From Streptomyces sp. LUP30 (GTDB lineage: Bacteria > Actinomycetota > Actinomycetes > Streptomycetales > Streptomycetaceae): a stretch of 41,214 nucleotides of DNA. Numbering within the stretch: position 1 is the first letter of the stretch; every line of letters starts with the position of its first letter. Positions 1 through 7,756 of the stretch are shown in pieces. Location: assembly GCF_001746365.1 (NCBI RefSeq), contig NZ_MJAJ01000070.1, positions 1-41,214 of the forward strand, given 5' to 3'. The notes under the pieces were generated by a model. The model ran no database searches. It had not been told where the DNA came from and was given only the letters and a program-made list of their open reading frames with translations. The position numbers were made by a program, and so were the translations under genes.

Positions 1-2254
1 AGAGCGCCGCCTCCGTTCGGGGCGCCGGCGCCGAGGGCGCCGCCCTGCTGGCCGTTCTGGCGCCGCGCTGGCCGGGCTTGGGCTGGGGCTTCTTGCCGCC
101 CTGGGCGACGTCCACGGGCAGCATGACCAGCGCGGTCGTGCCACCGGAGTCGGAGGGGCGCAGCTGGATGCGGATGCCGTGGCGCTGCGACAGCCGGCCG
201 ACCACGAACAGGCCCATGCGCCGGGAGACCGACACGTCCACGGTCGGCGGCGAGGCGAGCCGCTCGTTGATCGCGGCGAGGTCCTCGGGGGACAGACCGA
301 TGCCGGTGTCGTGGATCTCGATCAGCACCCGGCCGTCGGGCAGCGCGTGACCGGTGACCTTGACCTTGGTCTGCGGAGAGGAGAACGACGTGGCGTTCTC
401 CAGCAGCTCGGCGAGCAGGTGCACGAGGTCGTTGACGACCCGGCCGGCCACTTCGGTGGTCGGCACGGAGGACAGCTCGATGCGCTCGTACTGCTCCACC
501 TCGGAGGCGGCGGCGCGCAGGACGTCGACCAGCGGGACCGGACGGGTCCAGCGTCGGCCGGGCTCCTCACCGGCGAGGACGAGGAGGTTCTCACCGTTAC
601 GGCGCATGCGGGTCGCGAGGTGGTCGAGCTTGAAGAGCGAGGACAGCTGGTCCGGGTCGGCCTCGCGGGACTCCAGTTCGGAGATGAGCGAGAGCTGACG
701 CTGGATGAGGCCCTGGGAGCGGCGCGAGAGGTTGGTGAACATCGCGTTGACGTTGCCCCGCAGCAGGGCCTGCTCGGCGGCGAGGCGGACGGCCTCGCGG
801 TGCACGTCGTCGAAGGCCGCGGCCACCTGGCCGATCTCGTCCCGGGAGTGCACACCGACCGACTCCACGGACGTGTCGACGTCCTGCGGGTCGGACTCGG
901 ACAGCTGCTTGACCAGCTCGGGCAGCCGGTCCTGGGCGACCTTGGTGGCGGTCTCCTGCAGACGGCGCAGCGAGCGGATCATGGACCGGGCGACGACGAA
1001 CGCGCCGACCAGCGACACGCCCAGCACCAGCAGGATGAGCGCGCCGGAGATGATCGCCTCGCGCTCGGACGCGGCGCGCAGCTCGCGCGCCTTCTGCTCC
1101 ATGTCCTCGAGCAGCGTGTGCTCGATGTTGTTCATCTGCGAGATCTTGGTCGTGCTGTCGTCGATCCAGTCCTGGTACGACCGCTTGTCCAGGGACTGCA
1201 GACCGGTCGGGGAGCTGAGCGCGCGGGTGGCGTAGGTGTCGGCTTCCTCGATGACTGGGTTGCCCTGCTCGATGGGCTTCAGCAGTTCCTCGGCGCCGTC
1301 GTCGCCGTAGATGCTGCGGAAGCTCGCGAGCTCGGAGTCCTGGTTCTCGAGCGCGGCCTCGGCGTACTGCCGGTCGTTCTCGGTGATCTGGCCGTAGACG
1401 AGGTTGGTCTTCGGCAGCGCGGCCGCGAGGGAAGCGCGCTGGACCGAGGCGTACTCCTTGGCGGAGGAGAAGGCGGCCAGCGCACGCGTGCGCTGGATCA
1501 TCTCCGGGTTGCTCGTGGCCTGGGCCATGTCCTGGGACAGGTCGAGCAGGCTGGTGATCAGACGGTGGTAGGCCTCGACCGTCTGGGTGGAGTTGGTCTT
1601 CTCGACGTACGCCGTGTTGCGGATCTTGGCGAGGTTGCCGAGGTCGCTGAGGAGACCCACGAGGCTGTCGCGGACACCCTGCAGGTTGCCGTCCGCGCTG
1701 GCGGTGTCGATCTCCTCCGAGGCGTCCTGGAAGGCGATGAGCGCCTTGTCGGTCTTGTCCCGGTAGCCCTTGACGCCGAACTCGGTCGGCTTGCCGCCGT
1801 GCGCCAGCGGGCCGGCGGAGCGGTCGCGCTCGTTCTGCAGCTGCACGGCCAGTTCGGTGGCCTGCTTGGTCATGTCCGTCAGCAGCTTCATGTTGTCGAG
1901 CTGCTTGATGTCGTCCATGGACTGGTTGATGCGCACCGCGCCCAGCGTGGTGGCCGCGACCACCGGCAGCGTCAGCAGCGCCACCAGACGCGTGGAGATG
2001 CGCCAGTTGCGCAGCGCCACGCGCGGGCCGGGACCGGGGGGACCGGTCGGCGGCTTGACCGTCGGAGTCGGGGGAGGAGAACTCGGCGACGCGGACGCGC
2101 CGGGGCGCCCGGGGCGCTCACCGCCGTCGCCGGACGCGGCCGGGCCCGGGTTCTGGGCGTGCTGGGGCGAGGAGCCGACTGCCATCGGGCCAGTCCCGCC
2201 GTGCGGCTCCGGCTCGGCCGAAGCGCTGCCATCCCTCTTGAAACGTCCCTGCAC
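1..2254 (-). CDS. cvnA: Nitrate-sensor-type histidine kinase (conservon CvnA type), 3' end outside the window
   Basis: The 751 residues present have a Pro/Gly-rich cytoplasmic N-terminus, a membrane segment near residues 89-108, an extracellular helical region to about 390 that fits the NIT (nitrate/nitrite sensing) domain, a second membrane segment near 392-417, HAMP, and a HATPase_c domain at about 580-700. The N box and the DTGIGL motif are visible. As in other conservon kinases I see no clear HisKA phospho-acceptor box. A low-complexity tail follows. I chose the GTG at 2254 because the peptide MQGRFKRDG is typical of these kinases; an ATG near 2185 is possible. Partner genes cvnB, C and D would lie beyond base 1. 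Family knowledge says such kinases act with a roadblock protein, a DUF742 protein and a GTPase. The last 20 codons at the window edge may be out of frame (see findings). Confidence 0.9.
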   Translation of the reverse strand, partial: MQGRFKRDGSASAEPEPHGGTGPMAVGSSPQHAQNPGPAASGDGGERPGRPGASASPSSPPPTPTVKPPTGPPGPGPRVALRNWRISTRLVALLTLPVVAATTLGAVRINQSMDDIKQLDNMKLLTDMTKQATELAVQLQNERDRSAGPLAHGGKPTEFGVKGYRDKTDKALIAFQDASEEIDTASADGNLQGVRDSLVGLLSDLGNLAKIRNTAYVEKTNSTQTVEAYHRLITSLLDLSQDMAQATSNPEMIQRTRALAAFSSAKEYASVQRASLAAALPKTNLVYGQITENDRQYAEAALENQDSELASFRSIYGDDGAEELLKPIEQGNPVIEEADTYATRALSSPTGLQSLDKRSYQDWIDDSTTKISQMNNIEHTLLEDMEQKARELRAASEREAIISGALILLVLGVSLVGAFVVARSMIRSLRRLQETATKVAQDRLPELVKQLSESDPQDVDTSVESVGVHSRDEIGQVAAAFDDVHREAVRLAAEQALLRGNVNAMFTNLSRRSQGLIQRQLSLISELESREADPDQLSSLFKLDHLATRMRRNGENLLVLAGEEPGRRWTRPVPLVDVLRAAASEVEQYERIELSSVPTTEVAGRVVNDLVHLLAELLENATSFSSPQTKVKVTGHALPDGRVLIEIHDTGIGLSPEDLAAINERLASPPTVDVSVSRRMGLFVVGRLSQRHGIRIQLRPSDSGGTTALVMLPVDVAQGGKKPQPKPGQRGARTASRAAPSAPAPRTEAAL

Positions 2255-2620
2255 TAGCGTCGCAACCTCTGGACCAGGCGCCCCTCCGCGTGAACGGAAG
2301 GACGGTGTCGGCGTGTTGAGGGGCGTCCTGAATTACGCCCCCCGAATGGTCGTGAGTACCGGCGCCGGCTCCCCCTAACCTCGCCGCCACCGGGCGCTCT
2401 GACGCGCCCTCTGTGCGCCGGCTCGATCCCGCGGCGGTCCGAGGAATTCCAGCACAGTGCAGGATCTCCAACAAGGCCCGTTGGCCAGGCTGTGACATCC
2501 GTGACACGAAGTGAGGGTCAAGTTACGGGATGTAGAAACCCATCCCACATAAGGCGGACATAAGTGGGCGAAGCCGCAGGGTGCGGGTGGTGTCCCAGTC
2601 GCGATGATCAGGAGCGGAAT

Positions 2621-2677
2621 ATGGGCTTCAGGTGGTCAATGTCCGTTTCGTTGCGGTCGATTGCTGGTCTGAATTGA
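2621..2677 (+). CDS. Possible 18-residue leader or small peptide
   Basis: An ATG at 2621 follows AGGAG at a 6-7 base distance, a good Shine-Dalgarno arrangement, and the frame runs 18 codons (MGFRWSMSVSLRSIAGLN) to TGA. Codon use is much less GC3-biased than in real genes here, so this may be chance within a less GC-rich promoter region. It resembles no peptide I know. If translated, it could be a leader peptide for the transcript that enters the 62-residue gene. Confidence 0.2.
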   Translation: MGFRWSMSVSLRSIAGLN

Positions 2678-2806
2678 CCGTTTTGCCCATGGATTCGTGA
2701 GCAAACTCACACGCCGATCATGCGACCTTCACGCGTTCCGCGGGATTCACGTGTTTAGCCTGACGTTTTACAGGGATGGCAAATCCGACAAGCAGCGCCT
2801 GCGAAC

Positions 2807-2823
2807 GGGCCCTTGAGGGGCCC
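2807..2823 (+). other. GGGCCC stem-loop upstream of the small peptide gene
   Basis: Six-base self-complementary arms (GGGCCC) flank a TTGAG loop, 35 bases before the GTG of the 62-residue peptide gene. It could be a 5' leader hairpin or a weak terminator; there is no U tract. Confidence 0.3.
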
Positions 2824-2858
2824 TCCGGCGCCCGGAAACGACAGGGTCGACTACAACA

Positions 2859-3047
2859 GTGAAGACGACGACGATGTTCCACAAGATCGCCAACCCGCGG
2901 CGCACGACGCTGGCGCACCTCGCGGACGCCGACGAACTGCAGCTCCCCGAGCAGCCGGAGCACTCCGTCGACCTCCCGGCCCAGACTGCCAACCCCAAGC
3001 GCACCATCCTCATGGAGATCCCGGTCGCGGCCTCCGTCGTGCAGTAG
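2859..3047 (+). CDS. Unrecognised 62-residue peptide with an internal repeat
   Basis: The frame starts at GTG 2859 (62 residues) or ATG 2874 (57 residues); neither has a strong Shine-Dalgarno sequence. Two near-identical blocks, ANPRRTTL (residues 11-18) and ANPKRTIL (44-51), sit 33 residues apart, separated by an acidic, Pro/Gln-containing linker. The peptide then ends in a hydrophobic stretch (MEIPVAASVVQ). GC3 is high, as in real genes here, and a strong terminator follows at 3142. No signal peptide, membrane segment or Cys residue is present. I do not recognise the family. A small structural or regulatory peptide and a RiPP-like precursor are both possible, but no modifying enzyme lies nearby. 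Confidence 0.6.
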   Translation: MKTTTMFHKIANPRRTTLAHLADADELQLPEQPEHSVDLPAQTANPKRTILMEIPVAASVVQ

Positions 3048-3141
3048 ACCCACCCCGTGGCTCCACACGATCCTCACCGATCTTCGTGGAGGGATACGGA
3101 CACCGGCCGCCGAATGCTCAAGGCGGCCGTCCGCCGATGTC

Positions 3142-3169
3142 AAGGGCGTCCCCGGCCGGGGACGCCCTT
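3142..3169 (+). terminator. 28-base perfect palindrome, terminator after the small peptide gene
   Basis: Arms AAGGGCGTCCCC and GGGGACGCCCTT flank GGCC, so all 28 bases are one perfect palindrome. It lies 95 bases after the peptide gene and 57 bases before the next gene. U-tract-less hairpins of this type are usual terminators in Streptomyces. Confidence 0.8.
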
Positions 3170-3226
3170 CCGCGTTAGCCTGGAGCGTCACACTCCAGCC
3201 AGCTCAGTCAAGGGGCCAACCAACCC

Positions 3227-4012
3227 GTGCGCATCGCCAGGTTCTCCATCGACGGGAACGTCGCCTTCGGCGCGGTCGAGGGCGACAAGCCGGACGAGCT
3301 CGTCCTCGACATCATCAAGGGCATCCCGTTCACGGACTTCGAGCTCTCCGGCACCAAGGTGCCGCTGAGCAAGGTCCGGCTGCTCCCGCCCGTGCTGCCC
3401 AACAAGGTCGTGGCCTTCGGCCGCAACTACGCCGAACACGCGCGCGAGCTGGGCAACGAGGTCCCGGACGCCCCGTTCGCCTTCTTCAAGCCGTCCACCT
3501 CGGTGATCGGCGACGGCGACGCCATCCAGTACCCGTCCTTCTCCGCGGAGGTCCACCACGAGGCCGAGCTCGCCGTGGTCATCGGCCGACTGTGCCGCGA
3601 GGTCCCCCGCGAGCGCGTCAAGGACGTGATCTTCGGCTACACCTGCGCCAACGACGTCACCGCCCGCGACGTGCAGAAGCGCGAGAAGCAGTGGGCCCGG
3701 GCCAAGGGCTTCGACACCTCCTGCCCCCTGGGCCCCTGGGTGGAGACCGGCCTGGACCTGAAGACCGCGAGCGACCTCACCGTCCAGCTCACGGTCAACG
3801 GCGCCCAGCGCCAGCTCGGCCGCACCAGCGAGATGATCCACTCCATCGAGGATCTGATCGTCAACATCTCCGAGGCCATGACGCTGCTCCCCGGCGACGT
3901 GATCCTCACGGGCACCCCGGCAGGGGTCGGCCCCCTGGTCGTCGGCGACGAGGTCGCCGTCACCATCGAAGGCATCGGCACTCTCACCAACAAGGTTGTC
4001 AAGCGTGGCTAG
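3227..4012 (+). CDS. Fumarylacetoacetate hydrolase family protein
   Basis: The 261-residue product has the FAH C-terminal-domain fold signature. The metal-binding acidic residues are visible as HHEAEL (Glu112, Glu114) and ANDVTARD (Asp143), and the late motif LTGTPAGVG is also present. Members cleave or hydrate beta-diketo and oxaloacetate-like acids with Mg2+ or Mn2+, for example in homoprotocatechuate breakdown or oxaloacetate decarboxylation. The substrate cannot be told from sequence. The GTG start at 3227 follows an AAGGGG box. Its end overlaps the gltX start by 8 bases, so the two genes are probably cotranscribed and translationally coupled. I see no metabolic reason for the pairing with gltX. 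Confidence 0.92.
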   Translation: MRIARFSIDGNVAFGAVEGDKPDELVLDIIKGIPFTDFELSGTKVPLSKVRLLPPVLPNKVVAFGRNYAEHARELGNEVPDAPFAFFKPSTSVIGDGDAIQYPSFSAEVHHEAELAVVIGRLCREVPRERVKDVIFGYTCANDVTARDVQKREKQWARAKGFDTSCPLGPWVETGLDLKTASDLTVQLTVNGAQRQLGRTSEMIHSIEDLIVNISEAMTLLPGDVILTGTPAGVGPLVVGDEVAVTIEGIGTLTNKVVKRG

Positions 4013-5489
4013 CGCACCCGGCTCCCCCGTACGCGTCCGTTTCTGTCCCTCGCCCACCGGTAACCCCCACGTGGGCCTGGTCCGCACCGCCCTGTTCAAC
4101 TGGGCGTTCGCCAAGCACCACCAGGGCACGCTGGTCTTCCGCATCGAGGACACCGACGCGGCCCGTGACTCCGAGGAGTCCTACCAGCAGCTCCTGGACT
4201 CGCTGCGCTGGCTGGGCTTCGACTGGGACGAGGGCCCCGAGGTCGGCGGCCCGCACGCGCCGTACCGCCAGTCGCAGCGGATGGACACCTACAAGGACGT
4301 CGCCCAGAAGCTCCTGGACGCCGGTCACGCGTACCGCTGCTACTGCTCCCAGGAGGAGCTGGACACCCGCCGTGAGGCCGCCCGCGCCGCCGGCAGGCCG
4401 TCCGGCTACGACGGTCACTGCCGCGACCTGAGCGCGCAGCAGGTCGAGGAGTACACGGCCCAGGGCCGTGCCCCCATCGTCCGCTTCCGCATGCCCGACG
4501 AGACGATCACCTTCACGGACCTGGTCCGCGGCGAGCTGACCTTCACCCCGGAGAACGTGCCCGACTACGGCATCGTCCGTGCGAACGGCGCCCCGCTGTA
4601 CACGCTGGTCAACCCGGTGGACGACGCGCTGATGGAGATCACGCACGTCCTGCGCGGCGAGGACCTGCTCTCCTCCACCCCCCGCCAGATCGCGCTCTAC
4701 AAGGCGCTGACCGAACTGGGCATCGCCCAGGGGGCCCCGCACTTCGGCCACCTGCCGTACGTGATGGGCGAGGGCAACAAGAAGCTGTCGAAGCGGGACC
4801 CGGAGTCCTCGCTCAACCTCTACCGCGAGCGCGGCTTCCTCCCCGAGGGCCTGCTCAACTACCTCTCGCTGCTCGGCTGGTCGCTCTCGGCCGACCAGGA
4901 CATCTTCACGATGGACGAGATGACCGCGGCCTTCGAGATCGCGGACGTCAACCCCAACCCGGCGCGCTTCGACCTGAAGAAGTGCGAGGCGATCAACGCA
5001 GACCACATCCGTCTGCTGGACGTGAAGGACTTCACCGAGCGCTGTGCCCCCTGGCTGAAGGCCCCGGTCGCCCCCTGGGCGCCGGAGGACTTCGACGAGG
5101 CGAAGTGGCAGGCGATCGCCCCGCACGCCCAGACGCGGCTGAAGGTCCTGTCCGAGATCACCGACAACGTCGACTTCCTCTTCCTGCCGGAGCCGGTCTT
5201 CGACGAGGCGTCCTGGACGAAGGCGATGAAGGAGGGCAGTGACGCCCTGCTGGCCACGGCCAGGGAGAAGCTGGAGTCGGCCGACTGGAGCTCGGCCGAG
5301 TCCCTGAAGGAGGCCGTCCTGGCCGCCGGCGAGGCCCACGGCCTCAAGCTCGGCAAGGCCCAGGCCCCCGTCCGCGTCGCCGTCACCGGCCGCACGGTCG
5401 GCCTGCCCCTCTTCGAGTCCCTGGAGATCCTGGGCAAGGACAGGACGCTGGCCCGCATCGACGCGGCCCTGGCGAAGCTCGCGGCGTAA
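4005..5489 (+). CDS. gltX: Glutamyl-tRNA synthetase
   Basis: This 494-residue class I synthetase has the HIGH-type motif PTGNPHVG (residues 17-24) and the KMSKS-type motif KLSKR (260-264), and it is close to the usual length. I chose GTG 4005 over the in-frame TTG 3996 because an AAGG box is well placed for it and the protein then begins close to the catalytic fold. The start overlaps the upstream gene. Actinobacteria generally lack glutaminyl-tRNA synthetase, so this enzyme is expected to be non-discriminating: it also makes Glu-tRNA(Gln), which GatCAB then amidates. The tRNA-Gln and tRNA-Glu genes lie about 1 kb downstream, which fits that role. Confidence 0.97.
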   Translation: MASAPGSPVRVRFCPSPTGNPHVGLVRTALFNWAFAKHHQGTLVFRIEDTDAARDSEESYQQLLDSLRWLGFDWDEGPEVGGPHAPYRQSQRMDTYKDVAQKLLDAGHAYRCYCSQEELDTRREAARAAGRPSGYDGHCRDLSAQQVEEYTAQGRAPIVRFRMPDETITFTDLVRGELTFTPENVPDYGIVRANGAPLYTLVNPVDDALMEITHVLRGEDLLSSTPRQIALYKALTELGIAQGAPHFGHLPYVMGEGNKKLSKRDPESSLNLYRERGFLPEGLLNYLSLLGWSLSADQDIFTMDEMTAAFEIADVNPNPARFDLKKCEAINADHIRLLDVKDFTERCAPWLKAPVAPWAPEDFDEAKWQAIAPHAQTRLKVLSEITDNVDFLFLPEPVFDEASWTKAMKEGSDALLATAREKLESADWSSAESLKEAVLAAGEAHGLKLGKAQAPVRVAVTGRTVGLPLFESLEILGKDRTLARIDAALAKLAA

Positions 5490-5498
5490 CGCCGGTAC

Positions 5499-5546
5499 AC
5501 GTGTGAGGGGCGGCTCCCGGATTCCCGGGGGCCGCCCCTCACACGT
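5499..5546 (+). terminator. Strong terminator after gltX
   Basis: Arms of 16 bases (ACGTGTGAGGGGCGGC and its exact complement) close a 16-base loop, starting 9 bases after the gltX stop. This is among the most stable hairpins in the window. Confidence 0.9.
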
Positions 5547-5681
5547 TCGGTCGGCGTCGCTCTCGTCGACCGGATACGGATCCCGCGCCGGTACCCGCAC
5601 GGCGCTGTCCAGGTGGGCCGGTGAACCGGACTCGGCACTCGCCCATGTCCTCGGTGTGCCGGCCCGCGCTACGGTCGGGGC

Positions 5682-6416
5682 ATGAGCATTCGCGCCGTGG
5701 TCTGGGACGTTGACGACACCCTCTTCGACTACACGACCGCCGACCGCGAGGGCATGCGGTCCTATCTCACCACCGAGCGGCTGCTCGACCGTTTCGGCAC
5801 CGCGGAGGAGGCCCTCGCGCGCTGGCGGGAGGTGACCGACCAGCAGTGGGCGCGGTTCTCCGCGGGCGGGATGACCTTCGAGGACCAGCGCCGCGACCGG
5901 GTGCGGGCGTTCCTGGAGCGGCCGGAGCTGACCGACGCGGAGGCGGACGCCTGGTTCCGTCGGTACATCACGCACTACGAGGCCGCCTGGTCGCTGTTCC
6001 CCGACGTCCTGCCGGTGCTCGACGCCCTCGCCGGCAGCCACCGCCATGCCGTGCTGTCGAACTCCAGCATCCACGTCCAGGACCACAAGCTGCGCGTCCT
6101 CGGCGTCCACGACCGCTTCGAGGTCATCCTGTGCGCCGCGGAACTCGGCGTCTCCAAGCCGGAGGCCGGCGCCTTCCTTGCGGCCTGCGAGGCCCTCTCC
6201 CTGCCGCCGCACGAGGTGGCCTACGTCGGCGACCATCCGGAGATCGACGGGCGGGGCGCCGCCGACGCCGGTCTTCTCTCGGTGTGGATCGACCGCTACG
6301 GAGGCGGGGCCACCGTCGAGCTCCCGTCCGGCCGGCACCGCATCGTCAGCCTCGCCGAACTTCCCGCGCTCCTCGGCTCGGATACCCGTTTTGGAGCGCA
6401 GTCCACCTTCGGGTAA
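5682..6416 (+). CDS. HAD-family hydrolase
   Basis: The 244-residue product has all four HAD motifs: DVDDT with nucleophile Asp9 and Asp11, LSNSS (motif II), SKPE (motif III lysine) and GDHPEID (motif IV). A helical cap inserted after motif I makes it a subfamily IA phosphatase, resembling haloacid dehalogenase or phosphoglycolate phosphatase. The substrate is unknown. There is no Shine-Dalgarno sequence, but TACGGT sits exactly 6 bases before ATG 5682, so the mRNA is probably leaderless. The tRNA promoter appears to overlap the last codons of the gene. Confidence 0.93.
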   Translation: MSIRAVVWDVDDTLFDYTTADREGMRSYLTTERLLDRFGTAEEALARWREVTDQQWARFSAGGMTFEDQRRDRVRAFLERPELTDAEADAWFRRYITHYEAAWSLFPDVLPVLDALAGSHRHAVLSNSSIHVQDHKLRVLGVHDRFEVILCAAELGVSKPEAGAFLAACEALSLPPHEVAYVGDHPEIDGRGAADAGLLSVWIDRYGGGATVELPSGRHRIVSLAELPALLGSDTRFGAQSTFG

Positions 6417-6419
6417 TGT
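6391..6419 (+). promoter_or_regulatory. Candidate promoter of the tRNA cluster
   Basis: TTGGAG and TAATGT are separated by 17 bases, a fair sigma-70/HrdB match, about 90 bases before the first tRNA and inside the 3' end of the HAD gene. Between promoter and tRNA lies a small GGGCCGAAAGGCC-type hairpin. It is the best candidate seen in this interval. Confidence 0.5.
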
Positions 6420-6507
6420 TCTTCCTGCGCCGCCGGAGAGCGGGCCGAAAGGCCGGAACCGGGGGAGCGAAACTAGAACGAGATCCCCCTCGGGGCTTGC
6501 GTTCCAG

Positions 6508-6579
6508 TGGCCTATGGTGTAATTGGCAGCACGACTGATTCTGGTTCAGTTAGTCTTGGTTCGAGTCCAGGTAGGCCAG
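6508..6579 (+). tRNA. tRNA-Gln (anticodon CUG), copy 1
   Basis: A 72-base cloverleaf has acceptor arms TGGCCTA/TAGGCCA and discriminator G. The anticodon stem ACTGA/TCAGT closes loop TTCTGGT, giving anticodon CTG. The T loop TTCGAGT is present. CCA is not encoded. CAG is the dominant Gln codon at this GC content. Confidence 0.95.
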
Positions 6580-6621
6580 CTCGCAGAGCTCATCTGCGCA
6601 CGTGGAGATCATCTCCACAAC

Positions 6622-6694
6622 GCCCCCGTTGTGTAGCGGCCTAGCACGCCGCCCTCTCAAGGCGGTAGCGCCGGTTCGAATCCGGTCGGGGGTA
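6622..6694 (+). tRNA. tRNA-Glu (anticodon CUC), copy 1
   Basis: A 73-base cloverleaf has acceptor arms GCCCCCG/CGGGGGT (one G-U pair) and discriminator A. The anticodon stem CCGCC/GGCGG closes loop CTCTCAA, giving anticodon CTC. The T loop is TTCGAAT. It is identical to the two later Glu copies. CCA is not encoded. Confidence 0.96.
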
Positions 6695-6756
6695 CAGATC
6701 CTTCCCGCGGGGGGAGTTCGGGTAGCTCCCGCTCGCCTCGATGCAGGATCGCTAGG

Positions 6757-6829
6757 GCCCCCGTTGTGTAGCGGCCTAGCACGCCGCCCTCTCAAGGCGG
6801 TAGCGCCGGTTCGAATCCGGTCGGGGGTA
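6757..6829 (+). tRNA. tRNA-Glu (anticodon CUC), copy 2
   Basis: This copy is base-for-base identical to copy 1 over 73 bases, while the spacers between copies differ. That points to tandem duplication followed by homogenisation. Confidence 0.96.
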
Positions 6830-6849
6830 CAAACTGGTCTAAACCACAT

Positions 6850-6921
6850 TGGTCTATGGTGTAATTGGCAGCACGACTGATTCTGGTTCAGTTAGTCTAG
6901 GTTCGAGTCCTGGTAGACCAG
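6850..6921 (+). tRNA. tRNA-Gln (anticodon CUG), copy 2
   Basis: The anticodon and body match Gln copy 1, but two base pairs have changed on both strands of the helix: C4-G69 to T4-A69 in the acceptor stem (TGGTCTA/TAGACCA), and a T-A pair to A-T in the T stem. Folding is preserved, so this is a functional variant. Confidence 0.95.
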
Positions 6922-6949
6922 CTCGGATCTGCGGAAACGCAAGATCCTC

Positions 6950-7022
6950 GCCCCCGTTGTGTAGCGGCCTAGCACGCCGCCCTCTCAAGGCGGTAGCGCC
7001 GGTTCGAATCCGGTCGGGGGTA
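6950..7022 (+). tRNA. tRNA-Glu (anticodon CUC), copy 3
   Basis: This third identical 73-base copy is the last tRNA of the cluster. A UUCG-loop terminator begins 10 bases later. Confidence 0.96.
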
Positions 7023-7032
7023 CATGGCAGGC

Positions 7033-7060
7033 AAGGCCCTCCACTTCGGTGGGGGGCCTT
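7033..7060 (+). terminator. UUCG-tetraloop terminator of the tRNA cluster
   Basis: Twelve-base arms AAGGCCCTCCAC and GTGGGGGGCCTT (one G-U pair) close the loop TTCG right after the last tRNA. It may also serve the minus-strand MerR gene that ends at 7074. Confidence 0.88.
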
Positions 7061-7073
7061 CGTCGTGTCCCCG

Positions 7074-7718
7074 CTACTCGAAGCCGTACCGCCGGGCCGA
7101 CTCCTCCTCCTGGGCCAGGCGGTGCAGCGCCTGCAGCATGGGCTCGACGAGGATCGCGCCGAGCACCGCCGTCTCGACCCGCTCCGCCTCCGACTCCCGC
7201 TTCTCCACGAAGTCGAGATCGAGCGAGGCCGCCCGGTGCATCAACCGGGCGTAGGACACGAGCAGTTCGGCGTCCCACTCGTAGCCGAGCCGCCGCAGCG
7301 CCGCCACCGACACCACCAGCGAACGATAGGCGGGGGAGAGGGACGTCAGCAGCCGGGCGTTCGCCCAGCCCAACGTCCCCAGCAGGTCGTCCGCCTCCAG
7401 CTGTGCGGCGCGCACGTACTCGTCCTCCGCGTCCGGCTCGGGGACCTGGGGCAGCGCCCACAGGGCCGCGCCGAGCCGCATCGTGCGGCCCAGGGAGTCG
7501 TCGTCGACATGGCCGAGGACCTCGCGGACCGTGGTCACCGGCAGCCGGCCCACCTGGATCATCGCGCGCACCAGCCGCAGTCGGCGCAGGTGCTCCTCGT
7601 CGTACTCCGAAGTGGTCCGGTTGACCTGGCGGCCCGGCGGCAACAGGCCCTCACGCAGGTAGTACTTGATCGTCGCGGTGGACACACCGCTGCGTTCGCT
7701 CAGTTCGGCCAGTCGCAT
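7074..7718 (-). CDS. MerR-family transcriptional regulator
   Basis: This 214-residue protein has an N-terminal MerR winged helix (residues 1-70: MRLAELSERSG, then IKYYLREGLLPP), and a helical effector region follows. The effector region has no cysteine cluster, so a small organic or unknown ligand is more likely than a metal. I chose ATG 7718 because AAGGAGAG sits 9 bases upstream; a TTG at 7754 is in frame but has no ribosome site. It is divergent from the DUF4188 gene with only 38 bases between starts, and an inverted repeat lies in that gap, so it probably controls both genes. Confidence 0.9.
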   Translation of the reverse strand: MRLAELSERSGVSTATIKYYLREGLLPPGRQVNRTTSEYDEEHLRRLRLVRAMIQVGRLPVTTVREVLGHVDDDSLGRTMRLGAALWALPQVPEPDAEDEYVRAAQLEADDLLGTLGWANARLLTSLSPAYRSLVVSVAALRRLGYEWDAELLVSYARLMHRAASLDLDFVEKRESEAERVETAVLGAILVEPMLQALHRLAQEEESARRYGFE

Positions 7719-7732
7719 GTCTTGCGTCTCTC

Positions 7733-7755
7733 CTTGGGCAGCGCCACTATCCAAG
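7733..7755. promoter_or_regulatory. Inverted repeat in the MerR/DUF4188 divergent gap, likely MerR operator
   Basis: CTTGG (7733-7737) and CCAAG (7751-7755) are exact inverted arms 13 bases apart. The CACTAT hexamer (7745-7750), a possible -10 of the DUF4188 gene, lies inside the dyad. MerR proteins typically bind dyads within the target promoter. Confidence 0.5.
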
Positions 7756-7756
7756 C

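Larger units (their letters stand above)
2255..2858. other. 604-base intergenic region between the kinase gene and the 62-residue peptide gene
   Basis: This is the largest gap in the window and is less GC-rich than its surroundings. It must hold the kinase promoter on the minus strand and a promoter for the peptide gene on the plus strand. Visible elements are a GTGAC-ATCC-GTGAC direct repeat (2492-2505), a very short ORF with a good Shine-Dalgarno sequence (2621-2677), and a GGGCCC hairpin (2807-2823). Conserved protein-length ORFs in either direction are absent. I could not assign a convincing -35/-10 pair. Confidence 0.6.

Noticed and set aside
2768..3013. 81-codon minus-strand frame with hydrophobic segments opposite the 62-residue peptide
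   Set aside because: The plus-strand frame has better GC3, an internal repeat and a downstream terminator; the minus product is a Cys/Ser/Val mix without a ribosome site.
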